Source of the DNA: Candidatus Hikarchaeia archaeon HikBin5
GTDB lineage: Archaea; Halobacteriota; Halobacteria; Halobacteriales; Hikarchaeaceae
DNA length: 64,000 nt
Assembly: GCA_009889625.1 (NCBI GenBank)
Contig: WTZU01000004.1
Span: 1 to 64,000, forward strand
Reading direction: 5' to 3'
How positions within the stretch are numbered: position 1 is the first letter of the stretch; each line of letters begins with the position of its first letter. Positions 38,336 through 46,985 of this stretch are shown here, piece after piece. Under the pieces are notes generated by a model, which was given only the letters and a program-made list of their open reading frames with translations, searched no databases and had not been told where the DNA came from. The position numbers were made by a program, and so were the translations under genes.

Positions 38336-38920
38336 ATGGCTCTCATACAAAAAATAAAAACTTGGATTGCATTGGGTGCTTTTTTATCTTTAACTTGGGT
38401 TTTCATTCGTGGTGCACAACCACCTCTCTCTAATTTCCTCTTGGAGTTTATCTTTGGACTTGCAATTTGCTTACCGCTTGCATACCTTTTTCGAAATTTC
38501 TTTTCCCAATCCATTCTTATAAAATCAATTATCACTTCTTCTCCCTATATGCTATTATTTATACTAATCTTTCTCCGAGATATGGTCACTGCAAATATAG
38601 ATGTAGCCCGGAGGATTCTCAATCCAAATTTGCCCATCAAACCCGCCGTCATCACAGTCCCATTACGGGTCAAAAAACCATTTTCTATCACAACTATAGC
38701 AAACAGTGTTACTTTGACTCCTGGAACTCTTACCTTGGATTATGTAGAAGAATCGAATAGTCTATTGATTCATACAATCGATGAAAATAATGCTAAATCT
38801 ACTCTCAAAACAATCAGAATCTGGGAAGAATATGCACTCAACATATTCCATGAATTGCCTACTAAAACCCCGATAGTGGAAATCTTTTTATCTTCCGTCA
38901 GAGGTGGGAATAATGACTAA
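38336..38920 (+). CDS. mrpE: Mrp antiporter subunit E
   Basis: 194 residues, with hydrophobic segments at the N-terminus and a soluble tail. The P-x-x-P-A/V motif region ends in TPGTLTLDYVEE, the MrpE signature. Ends 8 nt into mrpF. Confidence 0.93.
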   Translation: MALIQKIKTWIALGAFLSLTWVFIRGAQPPLSNFLLEFIFGLAICLPLAYLFRNFFSQSILIKSIITSSPYMLLFILIFLRDMVTANIDVARRILNPNLPIKPAVITVPLRVKKPFSITTIANSVTLTPGTLTLDYVEESNSLLIHTIDENNAKSTLKTIRIWEEYALNIFHELPTKTPIVEIFLSSVRGGNND

Positions 38921-39203
38921 TCTTGTCCCCTTTAGTTTTATATTGACCTTTGCATTGGCATTGGTCTGTACCCTCACCTTACTTTGTGGCTATCGAGCAT
39001 TCACTGGACCCACTCTCCCCGACCGAGTAATTGGAATTGATGCAATTGGAACTAATATAACTGCAATAGCCGTCTTGCTCGCTCTTCTAACACATTTCGA
39101 CCGATTCATTCTTGTAGGTCTCGTTCTAGCAATCATAGGTTTCATAAGTACAATTGCAGCAGCAAATTACATTTCTGAAAGTGAGGTCATATCTAATGAT
39201 TAA
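38913..39203 (+). CDS. mrpF: Mrp antiporter subunit F
   Basis: 96 residues from ATG 38913 (a GTG at 38904 is less likely), three hydrophobic segments, with GPTLPDRVIGID, the conserved MrpF loop. Overlaps mrpE and mrpG. Confidence 0.92.
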   Translation: MTNLVPFSFILTFALALVCTLTLLCGYRAFTGPTLPDRVIGIDAIGTNITAIAVLLALLTHFDRFILVGLVLAIIGFISTIAAANYISESEVISND

Positions 39204-39582
39204 TTTTAATTTTTTCTCCACCATTTTAAATTATCCACTCTCTCTACAGGATTTGCTGACCATCACTTTTGTACTCTTGGGATGTTTTTTCCTCTCCGTT
39301 GGCACTATAGGGTTATTGCGACTACCTGATGTCTACAATCGACTCCACGCAACTAGCAAATCCACTACGTTAGGTGCCGCTTCTATTTTCTTTTCAGGAT
39401 TTTTATATTATGGATTCGAAGGAATGGGATTGACTTCACTTGTTGGGGTTTTTTTTCTATTTCTAACCGCACCAACTGGGAGCCATATGATTGCTAGAGC
39501 AGCCCAGAAAATGGGAGTTGATTTTTTCGGCGACATATCCTGGCCAATTTCTTCTTCAACCAAAAATAAGAAAACAAAATAA
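39196..39582 (+). CDS. mrpG: Mrp antiporter subunit G
   Basis: 128 residues from ATG 39196, which overlaps the mrpF stop by 8 nt. Motif GLLRLPDVYNRLHATSKSTT is the MrpG signature. Last gene of the seven-gene operon. Confidence 0.93.
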   Translation: MINFNFFSTILNYPLSLQDLLTITFVLLGCFFLSVGTIGLLRLPDVYNRLHATSKSTTLGAASIFFSGFLYYGFEGMGLTSLVGVFFLFLTAPTGSHMIARAAQKMGVDFFGDISWPISSSTKNKKTK

Positions 39583-39617
39583 TGAATCTGTTTGGATTTC
39601 TCCTCTCCGACCCACTG

Positions 39618-40781
39618 TCACTGAGATTTAATTTCTTTAGATAGTTCTTCTGCTATCTCCAAACCTATCTCTCGCTTTGAACCCTCTCGTTCTAGAATGC
39701 TATCCCTGCGAACAATTTCAACTCTTGTTTTTTCCAATCCTATCACGTTTGCATTATTTGCAACAACAAATGAGAGTCTAGCACGATTTAATAGCTCTCT
39801 AGATCTCTCAATAACTAGATTTCGATCTTCTTCCACTTCTGCCTTAAAACCAATGATTACCAAATCTGGAAATTTCTTTCGGATAATGTCCAATAATTTT
39901 GGTTTTCGATGCAATTTCAATTGAATTTCTTCCGCCCCCGATTTCAATTTTTCTTTCGATGGCTCCGTACCATAGTCTGCGATTGCGGCTGCAGAAATCA
40001 ACCCATCTGCTTCTTTTGAGAGATTTATTACATTTTCAATCATTTCTTCCACATTTTCCACCTGATATGTGTTGATATATGGTATGTCACCCCCGTTGTG
40101 CACAAGACTCACTTTTGCACCCTTTATATAACAACCTATGGCAACCCCTTCTCCCGTTTTTCCAGACGAACAATTTGTGATCATGCGCACCGGATCAATT
40201 TTTTCATGAGTAGCCCCTGAAGTAACTATTATATGTTTTCCTTGGAGTGGTTTCAAATCAATAGCCCTCTCAACTTCTACAACTATAGTATCTATATCTG
40301 CTATCTTTGCCTTTCCTTCTTCCATAACTGGTTCTGCAAAATTAACCCCCCATAATTTAAGTTTTTCTTGCGCCTCTATGATTCCTGGATGTTTGGCCAT
40401 AGGTTCATGCATTGCAGGGGCAACCACTATTGGGATTTTTGATCCTATCGCGGTAGTTACACAGGTAGTCACACAAGTATCATCAATCGAAGCTGCCATT
40501 TTCCCAATAGTGTTTGCGGTAGCTGGGGCAATAACCAGTACATCTGCCCAACCGTTTTCACCACACAATTCTATATGTTCTACTCTGCCCGTTATTCCTT
40601 TTATTATTTCATTTTCAGTTGCATATTCCACCGCCCAAGGATGAATAATATTTGTCGCATTAGGTGTAATTATTCCTTTGACATTGGCCCCCTTCCTTCT
40701 GAATTCATGAACAAGTTCTACCACTTTGACTGCAGCAATACTACCTGTAATTCCCAGCGCTATATTCACTCCTTTGAGCAT
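39618..40781 (-). CDS. coaBC: Bifunctional phosphopantothenoylcysteine decarboxylase/synthase
   Basis: 387 residues. N-terminal CoaC flavoprotein with GSIAAVKVVELVHEFRRKG, PATANTIGKMA and APAMHEPM; C-terminal CoaB with TSGATHEKIDPVRMITN and SSGKTG, ending in the KLKS...LKL block. Makes 4'-phosphopantetheine precursor for CoA. It lies between mrpG and trkA on the other strand. Confidence 0.93.
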   Translation of the reverse strand: MLKGVNIALGITGSIAAVKVVELVHEFRRKGANVKGIITPNATNIIHPWAVEYATENEIIKGITGRVEHIELCGENGWADVLVIAPATANTIGKMAASIDDTCVTTCVTTAIGSKIPIVVAPAMHEPMAKHPGIIEAQEKLKLWGVNFAEPVMEEGKAKIADIDTIVVEVERAIDLKPLQGKHIIVTSGATHEKIDPVRMITNCSSGKTGEGVAIGCYIKGAKVSLVHNGGDIPYINTYQVENVEEMIENVINLSKEADGLISAAAIADYGTEPSKEKLKSGAEEIQLKLHRKPKLLDIIRKKFPDLVIIGFKAEVEEDRNLVIERSRELLNRARLSFVVANNANVIGLEKTRVEIVRRDSILEREGSKREIGLEIAEELSKEIKSQ

Positions 40782-41003
40782 CTATTAGATACCTCTGAAT
40801 TCCTATTTTATAACAGTGGCGATGTGAGAGGGGCGTTTTAGTGAATATCTTTCTTCTCGTGGTGTGTTTCTTTCTACTGTTTAAGTTCTAAAATCGATAA
40901 ACTAAGGCTCACTTTTTCTAATTATATTTAATTTCTTCCATATCCCCCTCAGACGAAACACACTTATACTTCCCTTGGCAATCGGGCGGATAGGTACACG
41001 CAA
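40782..41003. promoter_or_regulatory. Intergenic region with promoters for coaBC and trkA
   Basis: 222 nt, divergent. AT-rich blocks include AATTATATTTAATTTC (40920-40935) and ACTTATAC (40963-40970); the latter is about 37 nt before the trkA GTG and could be its TATA box. No small gene seen. Confidence 0.4.
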
Positions 41004-42329
41004 GTGCGCATTCTTATAATTGGCGCAGGACAGGTTGGATACAGCATCGCAGAAAGCCTGTCTGAAGCCCATCAAATTGTTGTCATGGATATCAATCCAG
41101 ATCGCGTTTCTGAATTGACATATTCTCTTGATGTTTTGGCTATATGTGGAGATGGCAATGATCTCAACAATCTAGAAGAAGTGGGTCTTGTCGACATGAT
41201 TATCGCTTGTACGAACGACGACGAAAAAAATCTCATCGCATGCGAATCTTCCAAATTAATCGGCGAAACATTCACCGTAGCTAGAGTGAAAAATTCTACT
41301 TTATTTGAATCATGGTCCCGATCAATTGGTGCATTTGGAGTGGATTTCATGGCCTGTTCTGATAGATTAACTGCAGAAACCATTGTCAATATAGCTGGCA
41401 TTCCTGCAGCCCTTGATGCCGACTCATTTGCAGGAGGAAAGGTGCAAATGGCTGAGTTTGAGGTAACTGAAGATAGTGCATTAGTCAATCAAACAGTTAG
41501 TGAGGCAGATCAATTCGCCTCATTAACATTTGCCGCGATAATAATGGAAGATCAGATTGTCATACCAAGTGGATCTACTAAGATCCCTATTGGTTCTCGA
41601 TTAGTGGTTATTGGGACTCCCGAAAGTGTCCAAAAGTTCTCTTCTGTCATTAAACCAACTACTAATAAAACTGAGAATATCGCAATTTTAGGAGGGAGTA
41701 ATATTTCTGCAGAAATAGCATCTATCTTTTCAACCCGTGGCATGAAACCGACTCTAATGACTGCCGATCGAGATTTATCGATCAAACTAGCAGAAAAATT
41801 ACCAAATACAGTGGTCATGTGCCATGACGTAACTGACATTGAATTTCTCAAATCTGAAAATATAATTCAAGCCGATCTTGTAGTCATACATTTGGATTCT
41901 GATGAAGAAACACTCTTAGTCTCTCTATTGGTCAAACAATTAGGCGCATCTAGAGTGGCATCCATCATAAACTCTGGAGACTACGTTTCTCTATTCGAAA
42001 ATGTAGGGATAGATGTAGCTGTAAATCCCCGGGAAGTAACTGCAGAAGCACTCATCCACTTCACACACAATGTAAATACAAAACGTGTGGCAATTCTAGA
42101 TTCTAATAGGGTAGAAATTCTTGAAATTGAAATTGATTCAAATAGCAAATTATCTGGAAGAAATGTTAAAGCAATAACTGCTGATATGCCTGCCTCTGTA
42201 GTTATAGGGGCAATCGTACGAGACGGCCAAGTACTTGCCCCTCGGGGTGATACAATGATACAATACCAAGACAACATAGTCATCCTTGTCGATGTATCTG
42301 TATTGGACAATATTTTGAAACAACTATGA
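41004..42329 (+). CDS. trkA: Trk potassium uptake regulatory protein TrkA
   Basis: 441 residues, GTG start. Two RCK halves, each Rossmann plus TrkA-C: GAGQVG (7-12) and a second nucleotide motif ILGGSNISAEIA near the middle, with conserved D-x-x-x acidic residues after beta-2 (MDINPDR). It gates TrkH by binding NAD(H) or ATP. Its stop overlaps trkH by ATGA. Confidence 0.94.
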   Translation: MRILIIGAGQVGYSIAESLSEAHQIVVMDINPDRVSELTYSLDVLAICGDGNDLNNLEEVGLVDMIIACTNDDEKNLIACESSKLIGETFTVARVKNSTLFESWSRSIGAFGVDFMACSDRLTAETIVNIAGIPAALDADSFAGGKVQMAEFEVTEDSALVNQTVSEADQFASLTFAAIIMEDQIVIPSGSTKIPIGSRLVVIGTPESVQKFSSVIKPTTNKTENIAILGGSNISAEIASIFSTRGMKPTLMTADRDLSIKLAEKLPNTVVMCHDVTDIEFLKSENIIQADLVVIHLDSDEETLLVSLLVKQLGASRVASIINSGDYVSLFENVGIDVAVNPREVTAEALIHFTHNVNTKRVAILDSNRVEILEIEIDSNSKLSGRNVKAITADMPASVVIGAIVRDGQVLAPRGDTMIQYQDNIVILVDVSVLDNILKQL

Positions 42330-43852
42330 TCCTTAGAGCCAATTGGAAAGCTGCACTTAGTCTCACTGGAACCATCACAAAATGGCTGGCAATCGCACTT
42401 TCTTTACCTTTGATAGTGGCAATTTACTACGGAGATTCTATCTTCCCCTTTGTAATAGCAATGGGTGTGTCTTTATTCGTTGGATCTATTCTTGAAAGAT
42501 TGGATGGGGATCCCCAAATGAGCTTGAGAGACGGTTTTTTAATGCTAGTTGCAGCTTGGATCATAGTCGCTTGTATTGGTGCAATACCTTATCTAATTGC
42601 AACAGCTGGAACATCTTCTACATTATCTAGTCCAATAAATGCGTTATTCGAAAGTGTAAGTGGATTTACAACCACCGGGGCCACCGTCATAGGCGATTTG
42701 TCATCCGATCATTATTCTCCATCTATACTACTCTGGCGCCAGTTCACCCAATGGCTAGGGGGAATGGGTATCATTGTCCTTGCTCTAGCAATCGTACCAG
42801 AACTATCCTCCGGAGGGGCCCGATTATTAGATGCAGAGGCACCTGGGCCTAGTATCAAAAAACTCACTCCAAAAATAGCCGAAACAGCACGATTCCTTTG
42901 GTTAGTGTATCTCGGAATAACCTTTCTCGAAGTATTCATTTTATATGGACTTCATTTAATTGGATTTGCTCCAAATATGGACTTCTACAATGCTCTTTGC
43001 CATGGTTTTACAACACTAGCTTCTGGAGGATTTTCACCAGCAGTTAGGAGCATTGAGACATTCTCAACGGCAGTCCAATGGGTAATCATTCCTTTTATGG
43101 TTGCATCAGGGACTAACTTCGCTCTATTCTACCATTACTTAAAAGGTGATAAAAAAATCTTCTTAAAAGATTCAGAATTTAAATATTATCTCTTATTTAT
43201 GGGGATTTTATCACTCTTATTCACTATCCTCTTTTTAAATAACAATTGGTCAAATTCAACCTTCGAACAAACGCCTCTATTGACTACCCTTAGGCACGCC
43301 ATCTTCCAAACTGTTTCTGTAGTGACTACCACTGGTTACGTTAGCTTTGATTTCACAACATTAAGCATGCCTGCCCAATACTTACTGTTATTTTCCATGT
43401 TTATTGGAGGTAGTATCGGATCAACTAGTTGTTCAATCAAAATCCTTCGTTGGATAGTAATTCTGAAATCCCTTCGAAAAAGTCTATTCTCTCTTATCCA
43501 CCCCGATGCAATCCTGCCACTCCGATTCAACAACAATGTTTACGACGAATCTGAAATCAAAAAAATCCACACATTCACTCTATTGTTCATATTAATCTTC
43601 GCATTATCTACTATCTTCATAGTTCTTGATGCTTCACGTGTGGGCCTCAACCTCTCTTTGCTCGAAGCTATGGGTGCAGTCGCAGCAACTCTTGGCAACT
43701 TTGGTCCATCTTTTGGTGCATCTGGTCCTATGGGCAATTATCTTCTGTTCCCCTGGACTTCAAAACTATATATGTCCCTATTAATGATAGCAGGACGACT
43801 AGAAATATTCCCTCTCGTAGTTTTACTAACCCGAGCATTTTGGAGATCTTGA
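42326..43852 (+). CDS. trkH: Trk potassium transporter TrkH
   Basis: 508 residues with four M-P-M repeats. The selectivity-filter-like segments SVSGFTTTGATV and related G-F-S and T-T-G-Y loops are visible (HGFTTLASGGFSP; VVTTTGYV; GNFGPSFG). Pairs with TrkA, overlapping by 4 nt. With Mrp it makes a K+ in, Na+ out block. Confidence 0.94.
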   Translation: MILRANWKAALSLTGTITKWLAIALSLPLIVAIYYGDSIFPFVIAMGVSLFVGSILERLDGDPQMSLRDGFLMLVAAWIIVACIGAIPYLIATAGTSSTLSSPINALFESVSGFTTTGATVIGDLSSDHYSPSILLWRQFTQWLGGMGIIVLALAIVPELSSGGARLLDAEAPGPSIKKLTPKIAETARFLWLVYLGITFLEVFILYGLHLIGFAPNMDFYNALCHGFTTLASGGFSPAVRSIETFSTAVQWVIIPFMVASGTNFALFYHYLKGDKKIFLKDSEFKYYLLFMGILSLLFTILFLNNNWSNSTFEQTPLLTTLRHAIFQTVSVVTTTGYVSFDFTTLSMPAQYLLLFSMFIGGSIGSTSCSIKILRWIVILKSLRKSLFSLIHPDAILPLRFNNNVYDESEIKKIHTFTLLFILIFALSTIFIVLDASRVGLNLSLLEAMGAVAATLGNFGPSFGASGPMGNYLLFPWTSKLYMSLLMIAGRLEIFPLVVLLTRAFWRS

Positions 43853-43873
43853 GTTTTCTCCCTAAATGTCACT

Positions 43874-44296
43874 CTATATAGGGACTGATTTCAAAGATAG
43901 TTCTATCAGTCTAAGGGCATTCGGCCCATCTCTCCATTCCACAACCACCTCTATCCTTCTTTTTACCATTCTAATTTCTTCAATCAAAACCTCATTAATG
44001 TGGCAGATTAAAATTAAATGGCTCAGCACCTTTGCATTTATATCTCCCTCAACCAATATCTTTGATTGTTTTCCACTTTCATCAGAACTAATGGTTATGT
44101 TGGCTTCAACATTTATTACTTTCAATGGGGGTAGTTCATTTCTCAACCTTTGTAATGATACTGAAATGGCAGTATCTTCTCCTTCTAATCCCAACGAACG
44201 AGCGGTTGCAGAATAATTAATAATTCCTGCCCTGAGTGCCTCACATAAGTAAGGAATATTTTTTACTTCTCTTCGGGTATCGGATGCAAGTGACAT
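43874..44296 (-). CDS. Haloarchaeal-type DUF7523-like protein
   Basis: 140 residues. N-terminal helical segment RREVKNIPYLCEALRAGIINYSATARSL resembles a small HTH/four-helix unit, followed by a beta-rich C-terminus (IEVVVEWRD). I recall this layout from haloarchaeal DUF7523. Function unknown. It is followed at 44 nt by the DUF7524-like gene, as in haloarchaea. Confidence 0.7.
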   Translation of the reverse strand: MSLASDTRREVKNIPYLCEALRAGIINYSATARSLGLEGEDTAISVSLQRLRNELPPLKVINVEANITISSDESGKQSKILVEGDINAKVLSHLILICHINEVLIEEIRMVKRRIEVVVEWRDGPNALRLIELSLKSVPI

Positions 44297-44339
44297 ACTA
44301 CTTTACATGATGTGTCATAAAAACAAAACTATGTTGTGT

Positions 44340-44894
44340 TCACCGTTTGATCATTTGGTATGCAATATATACTCCTAATGCAATCACTATTGTTCCTATT
44401 ATAATTACCCAATTTTGTATAATTGCAAGGGAAGCCGCAGCCATCGTAACTGCAACCATCATTAATGCAATTAATGGAATTTTGCCTGTTGGAACTACTG
44501 GGTCCGAATCCACTATCTTTGGTTTTGGAATGGATAATCTTTCATCAATTTTAATTTGACCCCTAGTGTCTCTCGCATCTCTAACTACGACGTTAGAGTA
44601 TGCAGTTTCAGAACCATGGCCTGTTACTATTTTGATCACTCCTTCTGTTTCTGGGGCACCCTCGCCAACTTTGACATCTAGTCTCACATTTTCCCGATCT
44701 TTTAGAAACCGGTTCGAAACACCCATGTGTGCAAAATCTGCAAGTTCATCACTAAGATGTAAATAAACATGACATGGGCCACCGTGGTTGTATAATATAA
44801 TTCCAAATGATCCACTTACTTCTATCGGCGTTTCTTCAAATTCTATCGAATTGGGAAACATTCTATTGATGTGGACTTCTAGATCTGCAGTCAC
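44340..44894 (-). CDS. Haloarchaeal-type DUF7524-like membrane protein
   Basis: 184 residues from GTG 44894 (TADLEVHINR), with a TTG at 44915 as alternative. An N-terminal soluble beta-rich domain (about 1-110, HVYLHLSD region) is followed by two C-terminal hydrophobic segments. The pattern matches my memory of haloarchaeal DUF7524. It is an Ig-like/CARDB-type surface or cytoplasmic domain by appearance; orientation unknown. Confidence 0.68.
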   Translation of the reverse strand: MTADLEVHINRMFPNSIEFEETPIEVSGSFGIILYNHGGPCHVYLHLSDELADFAHMGVSNRFLKDRENVRLDVKVGEGAPETEGVIKIVTGHGSETAYSNVVVRDARDTRGQIKIDERLSIPKPKIVDSDPVVPTGKIPLIALMMVAVTMAAASLAIIQNWVIIIGTIVIALGVYIAYQMIKR

Positions 44895-44951
44895 AGCCTG
44901 TATATGTCTGAGCAAGGTAAAAAGATATCTGGCTAATCAGATTGGAATTCC

Positions 44952-45131
44952 CTAACGTAAATTTGGAGGTAGCATATTGGGTATCTCATCTTCAATTTGA
45001 TATTCTTCTCCGCACTTTGTACATGTAAGGGTGCCTGTAATGACCACATCTTCCTCCTCCTTTGTTATTTTCAATTCCAATTCTTCTTTACAAATGGGAC
45101 AACAAAGAATATCCACAAGATCTTTCCTCAT
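44952..45131 (-). CDS. Trm112-like methyltransferase activator
   Basis: 59 residues, below the usual size cutoff. Starts MRKDLVDILCC, zinc pairs CCPIC near residues 10-14 and CTKC near 37-40, ending EDEIPNMLPPNLR. This matches Trm112/UPF0434 proteins, which bind and stabilise tRNA, rRNA and eRF1 methyltransferases. The gap to purA is 43 nt. Confidence 0.88.
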   Translation of the reverse strand: MRKDLVDILCCPICKEELELKITKEEEDVVITGTLTCTKCGEEYQIEDEIPNMLPPNLR

Positions 45132-45174
45132 AATTTCTAAGAAAACATATGATATTAAAAATGTGACGGGATCT

Positions 45175-46491
45175 TTACCAATTAAATGGCCTTCTCCTCA
45201 ATACAGTTTCTGATCGACTAGGTCCCACTCCGACTGCTATTATGTCCGCATCAACTTCCTTAGCTACATAATCCATGTAATCTTGGGCTGTTTTAGGCAA
45301 TGCTTCATATCCATTTTCTGCTATATCTCTCCAATCACATTCTGGCCAACCAGGGAAAGTTATATATTCCGCTTGGCATTCTCCCCATAGTTCTGTAGTG
45401 GGTGGTAAAGTCCGTATACTCTCTCCTCTAAATTCATATGATTCGGCCACTTTTATGTCTCCCATTCCTGCAAGAACATCTATATGGTTTATCACTATGC
45501 CTGTGAATCCATTCACTCTCGCAGCATGGCGCAGCATGGGCATGTCTAACCACCCTACCCTTCGAGGACGGCCGGTAACGGTTCCATATTCGCCCCCCCG
45601 TTCCCGTAGATCATCTGCAAACTCCCCCTCCAATTCTGTAGGTAAAGGCCCCGTTCCTACACGTGATAAATATGCTTTTACTATCCCTATTATCTCTCCA
45701 TTTCCTATTATCCTAGGTGATACGCCACTCCCTGTAGCTGCATACCCCGAGGAAGAATTAGACGAAGTAACGTGGGGATAGATACCATGATCTATATCTA
45801 GAGATGTCCCCTGTGCACCCTCGAATATGACTTTTGCTCCCGATTTTATCTCTTTGGTTATGAACTCCCCTGCAACAATGGCCATATCCTCATTTTTAAT
45901 TCTCTTTCCATATGCACAATATTCTCTATATATTGCTTCCACATCAAATGCCTCATCTACAACCGAACCAAATACATCAGAAGCTATTTTTGACCGCTTC
46001 TGAACTAAATATTCTAATTTCTCTAAAAAAAGTTCTTCATCGAGGAGATCTCCGACCCTAATTCCCCTTCGACCCGCTTTATCTTCATATGTGGGGCCAA
46101 TACCCCTGCCAGTCGTACCTGCATCCAGTTTCATTTCCTTTTTAGCAACTTCTTCTAGATTATCCACTATTTTGTGAAATGGAAATATTATATGTGCCCT
46201 TTGGGAAACATAGACTTTTGGATCAATCCCCCTCTTGCGCAAACCATCAATTTCATCAAATAATGTTTTTGGATTTACAACACACCCATTTCCCAAAATT
46301 CCTATCTTCCCGCTAATCGCACCACTTGGAACTAGTGATAATTGATATTTTTCATCACCTATAACCACCGTGTGCCCTGCGTTATCTCCGCCTTGATATC
46401 TGACAACTATGTCTGCTTCGTCACAAAATATATCTACTATTCGGCCCTTTCCTTCGTCCCCTAGTTGAGAACCAACAATTGTTATGCTCAT
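45175..46491 (-). CDS. purA: Adenylosuccinate synthetase
   Basis: 438 residues. GDEGKGRIVD (start), QGGDNAGHTVV and GTTGRGIGPTYEDKAGRRGI are the IMP/GTP-binding motifs. Converts IMP and Asp to adenylosuccinate using GTP. The C-terminus GPSRSETVLRR is typical. It is upstream of the Trm112-like gene on the same strand. Confidence 0.96.
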   Translation of the reverse strand: MSITIVGSQLGDEGKGRIVDIFCDEADIVVRYQGGDNAGHTVVIGDEKYQLSLVPSGAISGKIGILGNGCVVNPKTLFDEIDGLRKRGIDPKVYVSQRAHIIFPFHKIVDNLEEVAKKEMKLDAGTTGRGIGPTYEDKAGRRGIRVGDLLDEELFLEKLEYLVQKRSKIASDVFGSVVDEAFDVEAIYREYCAYGKRIKNEDMAIVAGEFITKEIKSGAKVIFEGAQGTSLDIDHGIYPHVTSSNSSSGYAATGSGVSPRIIGNGEIIGIVKAYLSRVGTGPLPTELEGEFADDLRERGGEYGTVTGRPRRVGWLDMPMLRHAARVNGFTGIVINHIDVLAGMGDIKVAESYEFRGESIRTLPPTTELWGECQAEYITFPGWPECDWRDIAENGYEALPKTAQDYMDYVAKEVDADIIAVGVGPSRSETVLRRRPFNW

Positions 46492-46652
46492 CCCTTATAT
46501 GTCTCAATCTGCACACTCTGCGTATACATATTTCGATCCCTCTCTCCACTGACGATTAATTTTTTCCATTTGGATAACAAATTCTCAATTACTACTATTT
46601 CCACCTCCCATTTCCAAAAACTAAATCCATTTTCGCCAAAATCGCAAAAAGA

Positions 46653-46660
46653 CTTTTATC
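46653..46660 (+). promoter_or_regulatory. TATA box for the winged-helix gene
   Basis: CTTTTATC centred 26 nt before the ATG at 46682, leaderless spacing. Confidence 0.5.
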
Positions 46661-46681
46661 AGCTATCCTCCTACTCAGCCT

Positions 46682-46975
46682 ATGATCGATCGTCTTGAGA
46701 AAGAAGTCGAGATGTTACACCGACATCTTGAAATTCTCCAGCTAGTCATTTCTAGTGAACCAATTGGGATAGTTAAAATGTCCAACGAAACTGGACTCCA
46801 ACACCACAAAATAAGATACTCTCTTCGAGTCCTAGAGGAGGGTGGTCTAATCGCCCCATCTAGTCAAGGTGCCATCTGCACAGACCAAACTTCCGCATTT
46901 GTTGAAGGCCTGGGCGGCAAGCTAGATGCCATTCGATCTAGTCTAAATTCACTTGGTATCTCTCCCTCTGATTAA
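46682..46975 (+). CDS. Small winged-helix protein
   Basis: 97 residues. Helices ILQLVISSEPIGIVKMSNETGL and HHKIRYSLRVLEEGGLIAPS form a winged HTH; the last 30 residues are helical. Similar small proteins are widespread in haloarchaea. Targets unknown. Upstream TATA at 46653. It converges on the gene at 46986. Confidence 0.75.
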   Translation: MIDRLEKEVEMLHRHLEILQLVISSEPIGIVKMSNETGLQHHKIRYSLRVLEEGGLIAPSSQGAICTDQTSAFVEGLGGKLDAIRSSLNSLGISPSD

Positions 46976-46985
46976 ACCTGATTTT

